64,000 nucleotides of DNA from Plectrocnemia conspersa (taxonomy: Eukaryota > Arthropoda > Insecta > Trichoptera > Polycentropodidae): assembly GCA_009617715.1 (NCBI GenBank), contig VTFK01000008.1:1550001-1614000 (forward strand), read 5' to 3'. Each line of letters starts with the position of its first letter. Within the stretch, counting starts at the first letter, position 1. Below the pieces are notes generated by a model. It was not told the DNA's origin and ran no database searches. It was given only the letters and a program-made list of their open reading frames with translations. Both the position numbers and the translations under genes were made by a program. Of the stretch, positions 13,588 through 26,640 are shown piece by piece.

Positions 13588-16127
13588 CAGTGGCGTACGG
13601 TGGGTGTTAATATTGGGTGTGCTATAAAAAATAGAAAAAACGTACATTTTTTCATTTTTATTAGCCGAGGTTTTGGCATGCCTAAACTGCCTTACAGCTT
13701 TTTCCCATATATAAATAAATTAATAAACATCAAACCTAATCTAAAATATTATTATATAAAAATATCAAATTTCCAATAAACATAAAATTATAATTATTTA
13801 TATATAAAAATCTAATCGTCTTCTTTTTAATAATAATTTTTTCTATCATGTCATAAAAGTGCTCTTTTTTTAATGTCCATATGATCCCTTTTCTATTGAA
13901 ATCAAGCTAAGGCCACATAGCCTTTCTTTGGGTACTTCGATAACAATTATTAATTCGTTTCAGAGCAGAAAATGAACGTTCTTGAAGCAGTACTCTTGGA
14001 AGAGTTAATATTAGTTTGCCTAATTTATCTATTTTGAAAACCTGACTCAAGATTATTTGTGTTCATAAATTGTACAAGCTCATGAACAGATTTCTCTGCA
14101 AATTCAGGCAAATGATAAAAGAACAGCAAGCTCATTTTTTTAAACTTATATAATTAAATAATGTTCCATAGAATTGTTGCAGTTTGATAAGTAATTCATT
14201 TGAAAATTTTCCTTTATATTGCTCATATTTTTCTTTCTCCAGAAGGTGAAAATATTCCAATTTGGACATTGAAGAAAAACGGTATTCAATTTGCTTACAT
14301 ATATTAGCAACTATTGTATTAAAAATAGTTGGCTAAACGCGTTTTTCTTCAACAAGCAAATCATTACTCAGTCTTGGATAATTTTCTTCCGTTACATGGG
14401 CATAAGAATCCCATAATGTTTCATAATTATTTTCCTGTTCATGTCTGAGTTGTTGCAAAATTTTGGTAACTTTCTTACAGAAATATAATATGTCAAAAGA
14501 TTTGAATTGTAAAAATGTTGTATAACACATCAGTTTTTTCCAAAAGGTTTGAAAATATGTGGAGAATTTTTCTTGTTTCAAAATCTTCCAAAAAAATCAA
14601 GAAAACCTCGTGCTTTTATTACAGTGTCGGGGTCCCATAGTTCACAATTTTTCACGACGTCTCGAAAAAAAGTCCGTAAATTCATTTCTGTATTTTTGCA
14701 CTGTGTTACTTAACCGTGATGTGTAATTCCATCTTGTAGGTGTAACAGAAGGAAGTCTTCTACCTACAAACTCTTGTTTTATTCGTTTGGAAGATTTCGA
14801 AAAGAATGCAGACAATCCATTTTAAAGTTTGAAAGAATGATTTGCACACTTTTATATTGAAAGACCTTGTTGTAATGTTAAATTCAACATATGAGCATAG
14901 CAGTGTGTAAAATGGCCAATGGATAAACTTCGAGTACTTTGGCTTGCAAAACCATTAATATGCCCATCATTACACTCGCCCCATCATAAGTCTGTCAACT
15001 AATTTTTCTTGAATTTGAAATTCTTCAATTATAAACAATGGCAAAATAAGCCATCGGCTGTTTTATCAGGAGCTAACGTCTGTAAAAGCCAATAAACCGC
15101 TCGTAAACTTTACCTTCATAAACAAAACGCAAAACTGTTGAGAGTTCGTCAAGAATAATAGCGACAAAATTTGCTGAATTTACTTCTTCCTTAATATGAT
15201 CTTTAATAACATCACCAATCGCTTCAATTATGTCATTTGTATGGATGGGGAAATCAACCATGAAACACCGTTGCAGTATTTAAATAAAGTATCCAAAACA
15301 GAATCGTATTCTCGAAGTGCATTTAAAAATTCAAGGTAATTTCCTTTGTTTAGTGAATTACGCTTCTTTCTTTGGAAAACAATAAACATGGCCAACAGAA
15401 CAATCTAGATCGAAGTTCGCAGCCTGTTAACCACTCAGTTCGTTCATATGACGAAAATGAAAAAATGTCTTGTATATTCACATTTATTGTCTTTATGCTT
15501 CATAAATAAATTGAGAAGAGGTGGACGTGGTTTTGCCAATTTTGATGATCTTCAATTTAATTTCATAACTTCTTTTTTTGAAAATGGATTATTCAAAATA
15601 TCTTCAACAGTATTCTTCATCATTATTGGGGTAAATAAAAAAATATAATCTAGAATAAAAAATTAAGTATTGATCATATGTAAATAAGATAATAAACTAT
15701 TTTACGCCAAAATATAAAAAAATGAGTGACCTGTTATTGTGATATAATGTAATAAAAAAGCAGCGACGGACGCAAGAGTTTTTGAAGTACGTGCACCAAA
15801 TTCGAGACCAATTTTACTACTGAGCGCTGCCAGCCGACAGATCGACTTCAGCCGTTAAATCTCGGAACAATTTACTTTAGTCGGCCGAACTCAAGGTCGG
15901 CGCGCCACATGAGTAATACATAGCGTGTCGGTCGCGCGGAAACTTTTAGAGCGACGACAAATACCAATGCATACCATACACTGCATATTAAAATTTTATA
16001 ATTTTGCATACTACTGTATGCAAAATGAGCTTTATGCCCTAAATTTTCTAAATTTTCTAAATTTATATTTTAGATGGTTTTGTGGGTGTGCGCCGCACAC
16101 CTAGCACACCCTGAATATACGCCCCTG
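13588..16127 (-). mobile_element. hAT-family DNA transposon, 2540 bp, degenerate
   Basis: The ends are CAGTGGCGTACGG (left) and, reversed, CAGGGGCGTATATTCAGGGT (right). They share CAGNGGCGTA and a downstream GGGTGTGCT block. Both flanks carry CTAACAAC exactly (13580-13587 and 16128-16135), the 8-bp target duplication expected of hAT. The minus strand encodes broken transposase pieces: ISHIKEE-like VIKDHIKEEVNSANFVAIIL, then YDGASVM, then HCYAHMLNLTLQQGLS, and at about 14015-13890 LGKLILTLPRVLLQERSFSA with LKRINNCYRSTQ, the hAT C-terminal dimerisation domain. The closest description is a ZMYM1-like/DUF4371 hAT. Stops and frameshifts are many. Confidence 0.92.
13865..15400 (-). pseudogene. hAT transposase pseudogene (DUF4371 and dimerisation pieces)
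   Basis: The RNase-H-like part is represented by IILDE at about 15160-15145 and by KVYERFIGF, typical of the catalytic core segment upstream of the YDGASVM block. The dimerisation part ends near 13870. The frame is broken at least several times, and the longest uninterrupted pieces are about 60-80 codons. Confidence 0.85.
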
Positions 16128-16135
16128 CTAACAAC
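16128..16135. repeat. hAT target-site duplication, right
   Basis: CTAACAAC, identical to the left copy at 13580-13587. Confidence 0.92.
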
Positions 16136-16399
16136 CCCTAAGGACTACCTCCTCTTTCGTAGATATTCAAAGTCAAAGTTCCCAGACTGAAATTTTCGGA
16201 ACAACATTTGACACTTTTGCAATTCAATGGCATCCATACCTATTGCATTACAGATGTTTTTAATTGCTATTATCGTATTATGGCCGAGTTGAAACTCAAA
16301 AAACATAATACAGTTTAATTCAGATTGTTGATATATAGTTGAAAATATCGAAACCCGGTTACTAAATTGCATTATTGATACAATTATTGTTAATAAACA

Positions 16400-18650
16400 C
16401 CACAGGAATAGTGAAATTATCGTTATTTATAAAAAAAATAAACATTTTTTCAAATGTAAGAAAAAATCACAAAGACTAATGAATTATTAAATTGATATCG
16501 ATAATGGATCAGAGATAAACTTCATAACAATATACAATATTATATGTGACCATTCTTCTGTCATCTATTAAGCACTCGCTGCGCGCAGTTCGGTACAATT
16601 AAATAAACAGTGAAATATGTTATAATCACAGCATTTTTTTTACAAAGTGTTGATTGAAGATGATTCAAAATGATGGAGTATTGAAATTATGGACAATATA
16701 ATTAAAGCTATAAATTATGAGTGTGCCAGTAAGTGTTTGGCTATATGAATAATATATCACGGTTATTCTAACAAAATTACTATTGACTTTCTAGGATCAA
16801 ATATTAAAAGGCAAACAGTAGTGATTTGGCAATTAAAGATATATATACCAAAGTTAATTAAACATATTACAATGGTAGTAATAATGAAAAATCTCATATT
16901 AGCGTAAACAAAAAGTTACATTTTACCCACTATTTACGTTTACAGTTAATTTTCAGAAGCAATGAAAGATCTTATTAGATCAACAGTTTAAGAAATAATG
17001 CCAATCTACGTGTTTCTCTACGGTAACTTCTGTTAATTTTGTTTTGCAGTTGTCGTTTAAATTTCATTAATAGATTATATTAGAAGTAATAATGTGTTGA
17101 ATATAAAACTATTGATAAGTTCTTATTGTTTTTAAATATTTTTCAGAAGCAATGATTAAACAATTTGAATTGGTATATATATAAACAAAGAGTGAATCTT
17201 CTCATGTTAAAGTCACTGTCAGCAAGTATTATCTTTTTATAAAGAACATACTATATAAGTTTGATGTAACTGAATATCTTAAATTTGGCTATTCTGAAAG
17301 AGGAATGATGGCACAGAACAAAAATTGATTAAAAACCATGACGTATACATATTTTGCCACATCGGAATTAAAAATAACCCACTCTTAGATATTTTTGCTA
17401 TCGATTATTCCAGGTATGAAATCACATACTTATAATCAATGTAAAATGTCGTCTATTAGATAACATCCTAGAAACTATACATACATATATATGTATATTG
17501 CGAGTCGTGACTCGGAACGGAACGATCCAAGTGATTTTATTTTGCTGCAGTAATGATTTTAATTTATTTTGCTGTAACCAAACTTCTTCAGCTAAATAAC
17601 CCATTGCACCACAATGATTGTCACGCGATCGTCGTAAAATATAGTATCCCCAATTATCAATAGATAAAAATACGTTTTATTAGCATTTATACGGTTTGGT
17701 CGACATTAACCTCAATCTTTAATTTCAAATCTCACGTTTAAAACGTACTTGGTTCAGTCAAATCTAACGTGTATGTGCATTAAATCGGAAGCAATGATCA
17801 TTTTTATGTATTATAAAAGTAAAAACTTACTTTATGGCCTCGGAGCCCATCAGCAGGAATTCAAAATTTGAAGATTTCATTACGAAGACTGCTGTGTGAT
17901 TTTTTATCTAGTTTAATCAATGTATTCTTATAATCCTTACACACATTATGTATATATTGCATTTTTATAGTTATAACATACCTGATTAATTTGCAATTCG
18001 AATATTTATATTCAGTCAAATGGAACAACGCACATAACGAATTAATGAAAACTATTGTCGCTTAGCAAAATTTTATTAATAAATAATAATTATTTAAATC
18101 GGTTGTCATGTTGATGTAAGCGATCTTGTTTTATATTTGAATGTTTATTTTTTATTAGTCGACAACAAAAGAATACATTAGCGATGGCTCGAAAATCATC
18201 GTGCCCACTCTATTTTTATTTTTATTAATTATAATTAAATATATTTCCTTTGTTTATGTGTATTATTATACACCGTTCATACAAAGCGATATGATTTACA
18301 AAGTAGAATATTGAGCATATAATATTTCATTTTAAAGCGTGCGCTATAAAAATATTATTTATAGCAGTTATCTTAAAATATATCAGTAAAATAAAGAGAG
18401 TAAAATTTCATATTCATCGTCTACGTTATAATAGTGTTTAAAATGAAAATTTTAAAAATATTAATATTTTTATTTTGCTTTTGAGTATTTTTATTATTTT
18501 AAAAGTGATCAAATACCTATTTTATGTTGTTAACAAAGGATAATAAAACAAAAGGGTAACATTAAAATTTCTGGTTTTAATGCTAAAACTAAATTAACTT
18601 TGCAGCCAAAAAAAACTGGTCAAAGTTTATTATATAAGTCTATAAATTAT
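16400..18650. other. AT-rich intergenic DNA, nothing recognised
   Basis: Only short repeats of the type TTTTCAGAAGCAATGA (near 16950 and 17143). No supported gene. Confidence 0.5.
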
Positions 18651-18654
18651 CATA

Positions 18655-18700
18655 TATTAATAAAAATGTAGACGCTACTATCAAGCAGTGAAAGTCAGAA
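18655..18700. repeat. Short dispersed repeat shared with 21518-21560
   Basis: TAAAAATGTAGACGCTACTA then TCAAGCAGTGAA here; TAAAAATGTAGATGCCACTA then TCAAGTGATGAA near 21520. Same orientation. Confidence 0.6.
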
Positions 18701-19499
18701 TCTTTGCTGGCGTGTCGAGTTGTATTGTTGTCGGCTGTGATTTCGGTAAAGCAACTCTTGGCTCGTCTTTGCTGCTGTGGCATCTTCTGCGTCGCTTCCT
18801 ATATGGCAAAGTGTCACATCTTTTATAATTTTTGTTCAAAAAAACTCTGGCTATTCATGGATGAAGTTGTTTGCAAGCCAATGGCATTGCTTCTTAGACA
18901 CACACACAATTTTTCCCCCGCCTTCAATTAGAAATGTTTTAGATTATCACTTCAGTGATAAATAATATTATACGCGCGTCCTTTCCAAACAAACCGTAGT
19001 TTTTGTGGTACCCAAGGGTGATTAAGTCTCATAACGCGTGAAATAATTTGTGTTGGTTTAAATTATAATGTGTTTTTGTTTGTACAGATGATAAAAACTG
19101 TACAGAAAATTAAAATATACAAAAACACAAACTAATATTTTTTTTATATACTTACACATTCATCGTCACTGATGTTAATCTAAAAGAGAAGAATAATTAA
19201 AATAAGCATACAAAACTTTTGCTTTAAAAATGTTTTTATTATATAAAACAATTTTTTAAAACATTTTTTTAATTGTGAACATAATATGTAATGACTTTAG
19301 AAACACCTAGTATATTGAATACATGTGTCTGAACAAATGGCGCTGATAAAATCACTAATGACTAAAGAGCTTCAACCTTCAACTTAACAACCGAAAATAA
19401 TTAGGTCTTTATGGTAACCTGATATAAGGTTTGCGTAGTCGAAATGCGTATGAATATGATTGATAATAAAATTTAAGAACCTAGCATATTCCAAATTCG

Positions 19500-19553
19500 T
19501 TCACGTATTTTTGTCATACGATAAGGATTTTTTGTATGACAAAAGCACGTGAA
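19500..19553. other. Short strong hairpin (20-bp arms, 14-nt loop)
   Basis: Arm 1 TTCACGTATTTTTGTCATAC and arm 2 GTATGACAAAAGCACGTGAA are complementary at 18 of 20 positions. It could be a remnant of a terminal-inverted-repeat element or a structured RNA. The stem is short for a typical insect microRNA precursor. Confidence 0.5.
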
Positions 19554-19689
19554 CCGTTACTTTTAACCGTTAAACTGTTTGTACATCCAAGGACGGCGCC
19601 TTTTAAGCTCACACTCTCATCTCATACTTCGTATAAGAAATAAGATAGTACGAAGAGGATTAATTTTAAATTTCAACTGCGAGAATGAA

Positions 19690-19880
19690 CAAAGGCCACA
19701 CCTACAGAAAAGACCCTCCATTTGAATTTTCTTTGTTCCGATATTGAAGTCCCTACGTATTTGACTGGAGTCTCCGTAATCCTGCTATTAAATGGGTTGT
19801 CGCGTTTTATACTTTGCCGCAGACCCGAAACGCGTACGGATGACTTAATTTTTCATGTTAGGAATTTCCCGACCCCTTAA
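19690..19880. other. GC-richer noncoding patch
   Basis: Local GC is higher, with several CpG (GTCGCG, CGCGTACGG, CCCGACC). No coding frame. Possibly conserved noncoding sequence. Confidence 0.25.
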
Positions 19881-20478
19881 ATCCGCATATTGACTTATTA
19901 AATGTGTATAGTATAATTGTAGCTTTTCTATAAAAAATAATAAAATTCTAAAAAACAGATATAACAATACAAAGTTTTATTATGAAAAGACGTTTTTATT
20001 TTAAATATTAAGGTTATAAAAAAAAAACATATAAATATTTGAGTCGAATAAATACATGAAATATGTATTTTTTTGTAATTTATTAAACAAAAATGGTACT
20101 AAAGAACATGTCTATTGGGATTTTTCAGTGCTTAAAAGGTGCATTAAAAAATAACCGTGTATGTAGAAATTTGTGCACCACCTGCTGCACCTCTTCGTTG
20201 TACTTGTGCATCTTTCTTTGTATTATCTCTTTGGTTAAAATTAATCACTGAAGCGGCGGATATACAATACATTAAAAGTACAGATCTTAGATCGTAACAA
20301 CAGTTAAAATGATCCTTAAGTAGATACGTATATATCGTAATAGTATTTTCTCGGAATGTAGTGCTCCAAAATTATCCTTTATTCATCCCAGAAAAGTGTA
20401 AAGGATTTCTCAGGTTTTGTTGAAAGTCCTGTCTATATTTATTTTAGTGAAAAAATAAAATAAATGTTTATTATCAAC

Positions 20479-21441
20479 GGTTAAGCGACACAACGCTAAC
20501 AGACATAACATTAGTCGACATAATGATAACGACTTAACATTAACGCGACATAACGCTCCCTGATAATATGGTAACACGATACAATATTAACATCCATATA
20601 TAAATAAATATTATTTGTTAAAGAATAAATTATTTTTGTATTCTATTATAATAAATGAATATGTATTCTAATAATAAATGGATATGTATTCCATAATATT
20701 ATAACATAGTATATTTACAAGGTAGATGCATTGTTTAATTTCTAAGTGAGTGAATATTTTTGCAACAAATTTATTGCTTTATATTTAATAAATGTTGTAT
20801 TTTAGTTTTATTAGTAAAAAAACAAATCAGTAATAAATAAAATAAAAAAGGATTGAAAATCGATAATAATATATCATAATAAAATATATAAACATCGAAG
20901 ACAATTTTATATTTACAAAAATGGATGTTATTTATTATTTTATTTATAAAAAATTATGGAAATAATAAATTAACTATTAGAATATGAAGCAACTATTTTA
21001 AAAATTAAATATTAGAATTTACTAGCTACTTAAGAAATTATTAATTAAAATTTACTAATATAGAAATTAAGCCAACTGTTTTAAAATTATGTCTTTTATG
21101 TGCTTATGTAATATTTATATATTATAGATTTTTAATCTTACTTATTATTGTTTTATTAAAATTAAAAAATTTGATACTTTCATTTTTAATTATTTTTATT
21201 ATAATTTTTTTGTGAAATACAACACTTATTAAATATAAATTCTAAATTTGTTTCAAAAAATTACACTTGTTTTGAAGTTAAACAATACATCTACCATGTA
21301 AATATACTATTTTATATTATTATAAAAAACATATTGTATATAAATGTTTACATTTGGCCGGGGAGCGTTATGACACATTAATGTTAGCCGTTAACATTAT
21401 GTCGGTTAACGTTTTGTCTGTTAGCGACTTGTCGTGACGCC
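20479..21441. mobile_element. Foldback element with long palindromic arms
   Basis: The two halves are inverted copies of each other over most of their length. The outer ends carry AACGCTAACAGACATAAC against (reversed) GTCGCTAACAGACAAAACG, continuing through repeated GACATAAYG-type units to CATAACGCTCCC on both sides. Further in, ATAGTATATTTACAAGGTAG (near 20706) pairs with the reverse complement of 21285-21310, and ATATTTAATAAATGTTGTAT (near 20780) pairs with 21210-21235. Similarity fades in the A/T-rich centre (about 20900-21040). The flanks TTATCAAC (20471-20478) and ATATCAAC (21443-21450) could be a 7-8-bp target duplication. No open frame inside, so it is non-autonomous. Confidence 0.85.
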
Positions 21442-21454
21442 AATATCAACATAG

Positions 21455-24400
21455 TTTTTTCGTTAAAGTTGGTAACAGTTTATTTTAGTATATATAAATT
21501 ACCGCATATGTACATATAAAAATGTAGATGCCACTATCAAGTGATGAAGTTGAAATGGCAGTCAATCGTTAGTCTTCACAAGTTAATTATTAATTTTTGA
21601 AGTGAAATACTTCAATATTGATCATTTAGTTTTTGTTAATGAAACTCATTTTAATAGTACGCTAACTTAAAATAAAATTAATTTAAATTTTTAATATTAT
21701 CTCATTTTCGATATTAATTAATTAAAGCTATATTATATTTTATTATACCATACAAATTATATTATTAGAGTTAACTCATTATATTAAACAACCATTTTTA
21801 AAGATGTATTTAAATTATGCCTAAATATTATGGATAAAGTTTTCCTCCTTTGGTAATAAAAAAAGTCTTTGAAAAGCTTTGCGGCTCATTTATGAAGTCT
21901 AGAATTGCCTAAAGCAAAGTTTGGCAGCTAAGTTTAAAGTTTGCTGTGTATTTTTTAATCGGGTAAAAGCCGCTTTACTATATTTCAGCACTAATGTAAA
22001 AGTAATGACATTTTAAGCATATAATATATTTTTACCTCCTGTATTTAATTATTTTCATTATATTTACACGCTAGATGAAAATATAAAATTCAGAAACAAT
22101 CGTATTGTTTTGTAGCATTTCTAAGGTAAAGCGAATCTTTTATGTATCGTTTTAAATCATAAAAATATATATTTCTCATTAAAAAAATCATTTGCAGATA
22201 GGTTAATCACTTTTTGCGAAATTTAACAAATTTTTAAGTGGAATGAGAATATTTGCGCAGTCATCATGCGGGCTGAAGGGTTCGTTAATTATGAAACGTC
22301 AAAAAGACATTTAAATATCAAAGGCTTTTTACGAAGAAGTTAAGAATTATTTGTTTAAAATAATTTTAAATTAAGGGGAAAAAAGCTCCGAATAAACATA
22401 AGTTTACGTTTCGGAATTTAATTTATTTGCGTGACTTTGCGATTCGACGGTTGACGCGATTTGTTTAAAACTTAACCAAACACACATTAACTAATACTCT
22501 AAAATGTATAAAAGAGGAAACTTTAGAATAACTGCAATGTCTGCTGACAACTTGTTCGTCTGAATTTTGACGAATGAATGCGATAAGTTAGGAGCACAAA
22601 GTTGCAAACTTTGTCAGAGTTAACATTCATACGTGGTAATAATTTTAATCAAATTTAAAAAATCATCCATCATCACCTAAAATTTTATCAGTAATATATC
22701 ATTTTATGTAATACATTACACAATTACGTAATTTCAGTTAAATAATTCACGTTGCCTTTTTTTATTATTATTGTATATCCTATGGTTTCTGTTCTTAGAA
22801 GTGACACCCATTATTTTTTTATCTTGCGTAATTTCGAAGCCAATTTTCCATAATTTCAGTTCGCAATTTATATAACATATTTGCTGTTATTTTAAACTGA
22901 CATGTAGCAAATGTATACAATTAGATAAGATAGGTTTTAAATTGTAGTTTAAAAAAATGTTTTTTTTTTGTGTTCGGTGTTTAATCAAATTTTAACAGAC
23001 ATTATTTTGCCACACAACAGTCCTGTTATATATTTAAAAATAAAAAATATAATAAAGTGTATAACATTTAAAAAGTACAAGTATTCTCATGCAACTCGTG
23101 AGCTAGTTTTAAGTCACATATTTTTATATTGTTTTTAATAAAGATAACAAACAGCTTTTACAAGCTCCGTAGTTATAAATGGCAACATAAACTTAAGCGC
23201 TTTGTCAGCTGCTCATATTATCTGCTGATGTCTGCTCGAAACTTATTAATAAATTCTTCTTTGAATTAAGTTCAATCAGGTTCTCTTTTTACTTAATTGA
23301 AAGCTGTTCCGAAGTATTATTTTTCAAATTGATTTACAATCCAATTGATTTGAGAGGTACTTCATCTGGTTTGGAAAAGTACTTGTTGAAAGCTGATTAA
23401 AGCCCTTTCAGGTATTTTTTGCTTATTACCCTGAAGATACAAAGTTTTACAATGATTCAAATAGCCATTTCCAATACTTGACCTCAATTTATTTTATTTT
23501 GTCTGATACATTAAATATCGTTATCGAGTTGTTCTGAAGTACTAAATTAAGATGTTTTGTTTATAAGAAAATATTTTATACAAACGGAGGATTTCAGGTT
23601 AGTTAAATGTAAAGCCAGCTCAGTCACAAATTGGTTTAATTATCAATTTTAATTATTTAACTACATATGTATATCTATATAATTATAAACGAACGCAATA
23701 AGCACCTATCCTAATTTATATCTGAGGTGAAATAAAGTGATTTTAAACATATAAAACACAATATTTTTTATGATCTCTAAAATTTAATATTAACTATTTT
23801 CTCAACTTCATCAAAAACGTACTATAATTTAACAGAAATGTGATTGCATATGGTTGCAGCAGTGGTCTTGCAATATCGAATAATACCATATTCTTTGGAT
23901 ATGTATCTACATTTTAAAGGATCCTAACAATTCTAATTAAAAAACACCATTCAAACTAAACGCGATATGAGTACACCCAGACAAAGAAATCGCCACAGAC
24001 TTTCGACATTTAAAAATACCATCCTAAAAACGTTATCATAAGATTAAACAATATGTTGATATAACCGGTAGTAATGCCTGCATAAAATTTGAAACAATAT
24101 TTGTAATCGTTAATAAAAACAATTAAAAAATTCCGTAGCATTATTGTGCTCAAAACGTAGCAAAAAAACATAAATCCATCAGTCAATTAAACTGTCGAGT
24201 TCAGCAATTGAACCACTATTTTATTCACAGTTAAAAGGATTACCTTATGCTATTTAATCATAAAAAGGTTGATTTGAGACGTCATGAATCGTTTTAACCA
24301 CCTAAAAAAAAATGGGGAAAAAATATTTAGTAAAATAAGGCACCACCGTGGGAAACATTTTACAGGCTTAAGTCACAAGGTACACGCTATAAATCAGAAT

Positions 24401-25560
24401 GGTTAAAACGAACATACAAACGCATACATTCGAGTGTGCTCTTAAAGCGGTCGTTCGTAATCTGTTTATCGGCCAACTGCAATTTGCTTAAAAATAACTT
24501 CCCATCCTTTTGTAATTAATTGGTGGTCGGAAAATAAAACCTTTTCTCAGAGACTTCGTCTGAAAACTTCTTCTCAAACCTTTTGCTACAGAATTCCTCT
24601 GAGACTTACTCAGAGACACTTTTACTGGAATTCACACTTAAACATACACTTCGGAGTTCAAGTCATCAAAATCTTCAAGAGCTCTTCAATGGACTACAAC
24701 TAAAAGTGATTCAACTCAAGAGTATCGAAGATCTCAGAAACTGTCGTTTATCTCTTCCCATCCTCTGGTCTAGCTAACACCCACGGAAAACAATATTCAA
24801 ATCAAATAAACAACAAAATTTGTCTTCAAAAAAAAATCACCCTTGGCAACAATAATAAATAAATACCCACACACCGCATAAAGAAGAGATAAATAGAGGG
24901 AAATATTTACCATAGGATCTAATTTGTTGCAATAAATACTTTAAAAACAACAAAACTGCTCGCAGGAAACATATAAAAAGGTTGGAAAGTATTTAGTTTA
25001 TACATGCATCTGAGCGGTGCTGAAATATAAACTTTTCAGTGACTCTTTCTTTAACTTCACGATGACTACTAACTCAATGTCATTCTAAACCACTGTGATT
25101 TATCCATTAGAAGCCCACAGCTGATATTTATTTATATTGGTATATTGTATACACATTAATCATGTAATAAAATATCTACCAGACATATTCACAAAGCGCT
25201 TCACTGGCTGACAATGTCACACCACTTAAACCCTAAAATCTCTTGTGCGTTCTGAGAGAGGATGACAAAGCAAAAGGCTTTCCTTAAATTCAGCGTCATT
25301 CAAATACCTTCGCCACATCTGTGATTATATCAACTTGAATAGGAAATTTTTTATTTGTTGTCAGACATGTCCTGAATTATACATATGGAAATGTTGTCTA
25401 GTTCTGAATTTTTATGACAGGATGTGAGTCAGATGATGTGTTAACGAATTAGATATTTGATTAAGTGCATAATAACTTTTGTTTGATTCATATTACCTAC
25501 TTAAAACACATGGCGCATGCCGAACAATTAAAAAAATTGACATTGATCGAGATGAAAAGG
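21455..25560. other. AT-rich intergenic DNA with no supported gene
   Basis: A moderately complex patch at 24550-24780 holds a 64-codon frame made of repeating CTTCA/GAGACT-like words. Its regular wording suggests simple-sequence origin rather than a gene. The rest shows nothing recognisable. Confidence 0.45.
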
Positions 25561-25569
25561 GTTAAAAAT

Positions 25570-25637
25570 GAGTCGGAGTCGGTCGATTTTTTACGACTCT
25601 GACTCCGACTACAACTTCGACTCCACAGCCCTGCATT
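25570..25637. mobile_element. Solo terminus of a hAT-like transposon (GGAGTCGGAGTC type)
   Basis: Contains GAGTCGGAGTCGGTCG followed by its own near-complement GACTCTGACTCCGAC and ends ACTCCACAGCCCTG. Read in reverse, the end is CAGGGCTGTGGAGTCG, a terminal-repeat style I know from hAT-like elements of several invertebrates. No matching second end was found nearby. Confidence 0.5.
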
Positions 25638-26439
25638 TTTATATAAATTATTTTGTTGTGTTACTTTGATTTCCAGTAAATTGTGTAAATATCGTATGAA
25701 AATGTATGTTGGGGTAAAGGCTTAAAATTAAATTATCTTTTTATAGCGAAAATCTTGTTTGCAGCGTTATATTTCAAGGTTTTTGATTACATTACATTGT
25801 TATTAATATTTTATACATATATTGTTTAATGTTTAATGCATACGTTGCAAGCTAATAATAATTTACGTAATAATAATTGAAAATATAAATAAAATATGCC
25901 ATCTGTAGACTACTTAAACTAAAATTTAGCATATCTAAGAAATAGTTTCACATAATCCCAATAGATGTCAGTGTCATTAGAAAATTAATTTTAATAAAAT
26001 TAAATGTATCATGATAAACATTATTTTAAAACTATTTTATAATTTACATTTTTTAATAAATAATAACAATACTTTTGTAACAAAATTAAAGTTCTGTTAT
26101 ATTAGGTTCAAAACTTAAATAATTACAAAAAAATATATTTGTGATTGATATTAAAATATTTTTGAGTTCAAAATAAACTATACCATTTATAAATTAAAGT
26201 AATTTAGAAAAAATATATATTACCATAGATAATTTTAGTAAAAAGTTAATAAAAGCCACAACAGATGTCGTGCTTTATTAAGATTATATGAATCGAGAAA
26301 CCAATTTATTATTTAATTAATATGAAAATCACAGTAGTGTTCTTTATAAATTTATTTTCAACTAATTAAACGCAAAACAACAATAGTAATCAAGGTTAAA
26401 TAAGGTGCAATATAGTTTTTTTTCAAATGTCTCACCAAA

Positions 26440-26640
26440 CAATAATTCCTTGCGAAGTTGCCCACCGGTCTGGAGTTTTTGTAAACTTCACACATTTAAT
26501 TTAACTTTATCCCAACTCTCCTTTGAAGTTGGAGATTTCTGAAAAATTGCATTAAGGTCCTATTTTTTCACATCGTTCAAATAATACTGGGCACGTTTTT
26601 ATAGCGCGCTGTACTTTTTGGAAAGGACATTGACAACTTT
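26440..26640. other. GC-richer noncoding patch
   Basis: The local composition resembles the other islands (GCCCACCGGTCTGGAG, TATAGCGCGCTG). No coding frame or repeat partner seen. Confidence 0.25.

Larger units (their letters stand above)
12895..16400 (-). mobile_element. Mariner copy B, interrupted by hAT
   Basis: On the minus strand, 16372-16145 encodes FFEFQLGHNTIIAIKNICNA and ELQKCQMLFRKFQSGNFDFE, the N-terminal DNA-binding helices of a mariner transposase (YEFxxGxxAxEAARNICxxYG; WFxKFRSGDFSL). At about 13170-13090 the same strand reads WEFLSHPPFSSDIAPNVHLF then RSLQQFL, the C-terminal catalytic HPPYSPDLAPSDYHLFRSL region with the last acid lost. An end-like sequence CAGGTTGCTCCATAAATCTA lies at about 12895. 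The two coding parts are separated by the 2540-bp hAT element. The 5' terminus was not located. Confidence 0.8.

Noticed and set aside
24583..24777. 64-codon frame as a peptide gene
   Set aside because: Made of repeating CTTCA/GAGACT words; more likely simple-sequence drift.
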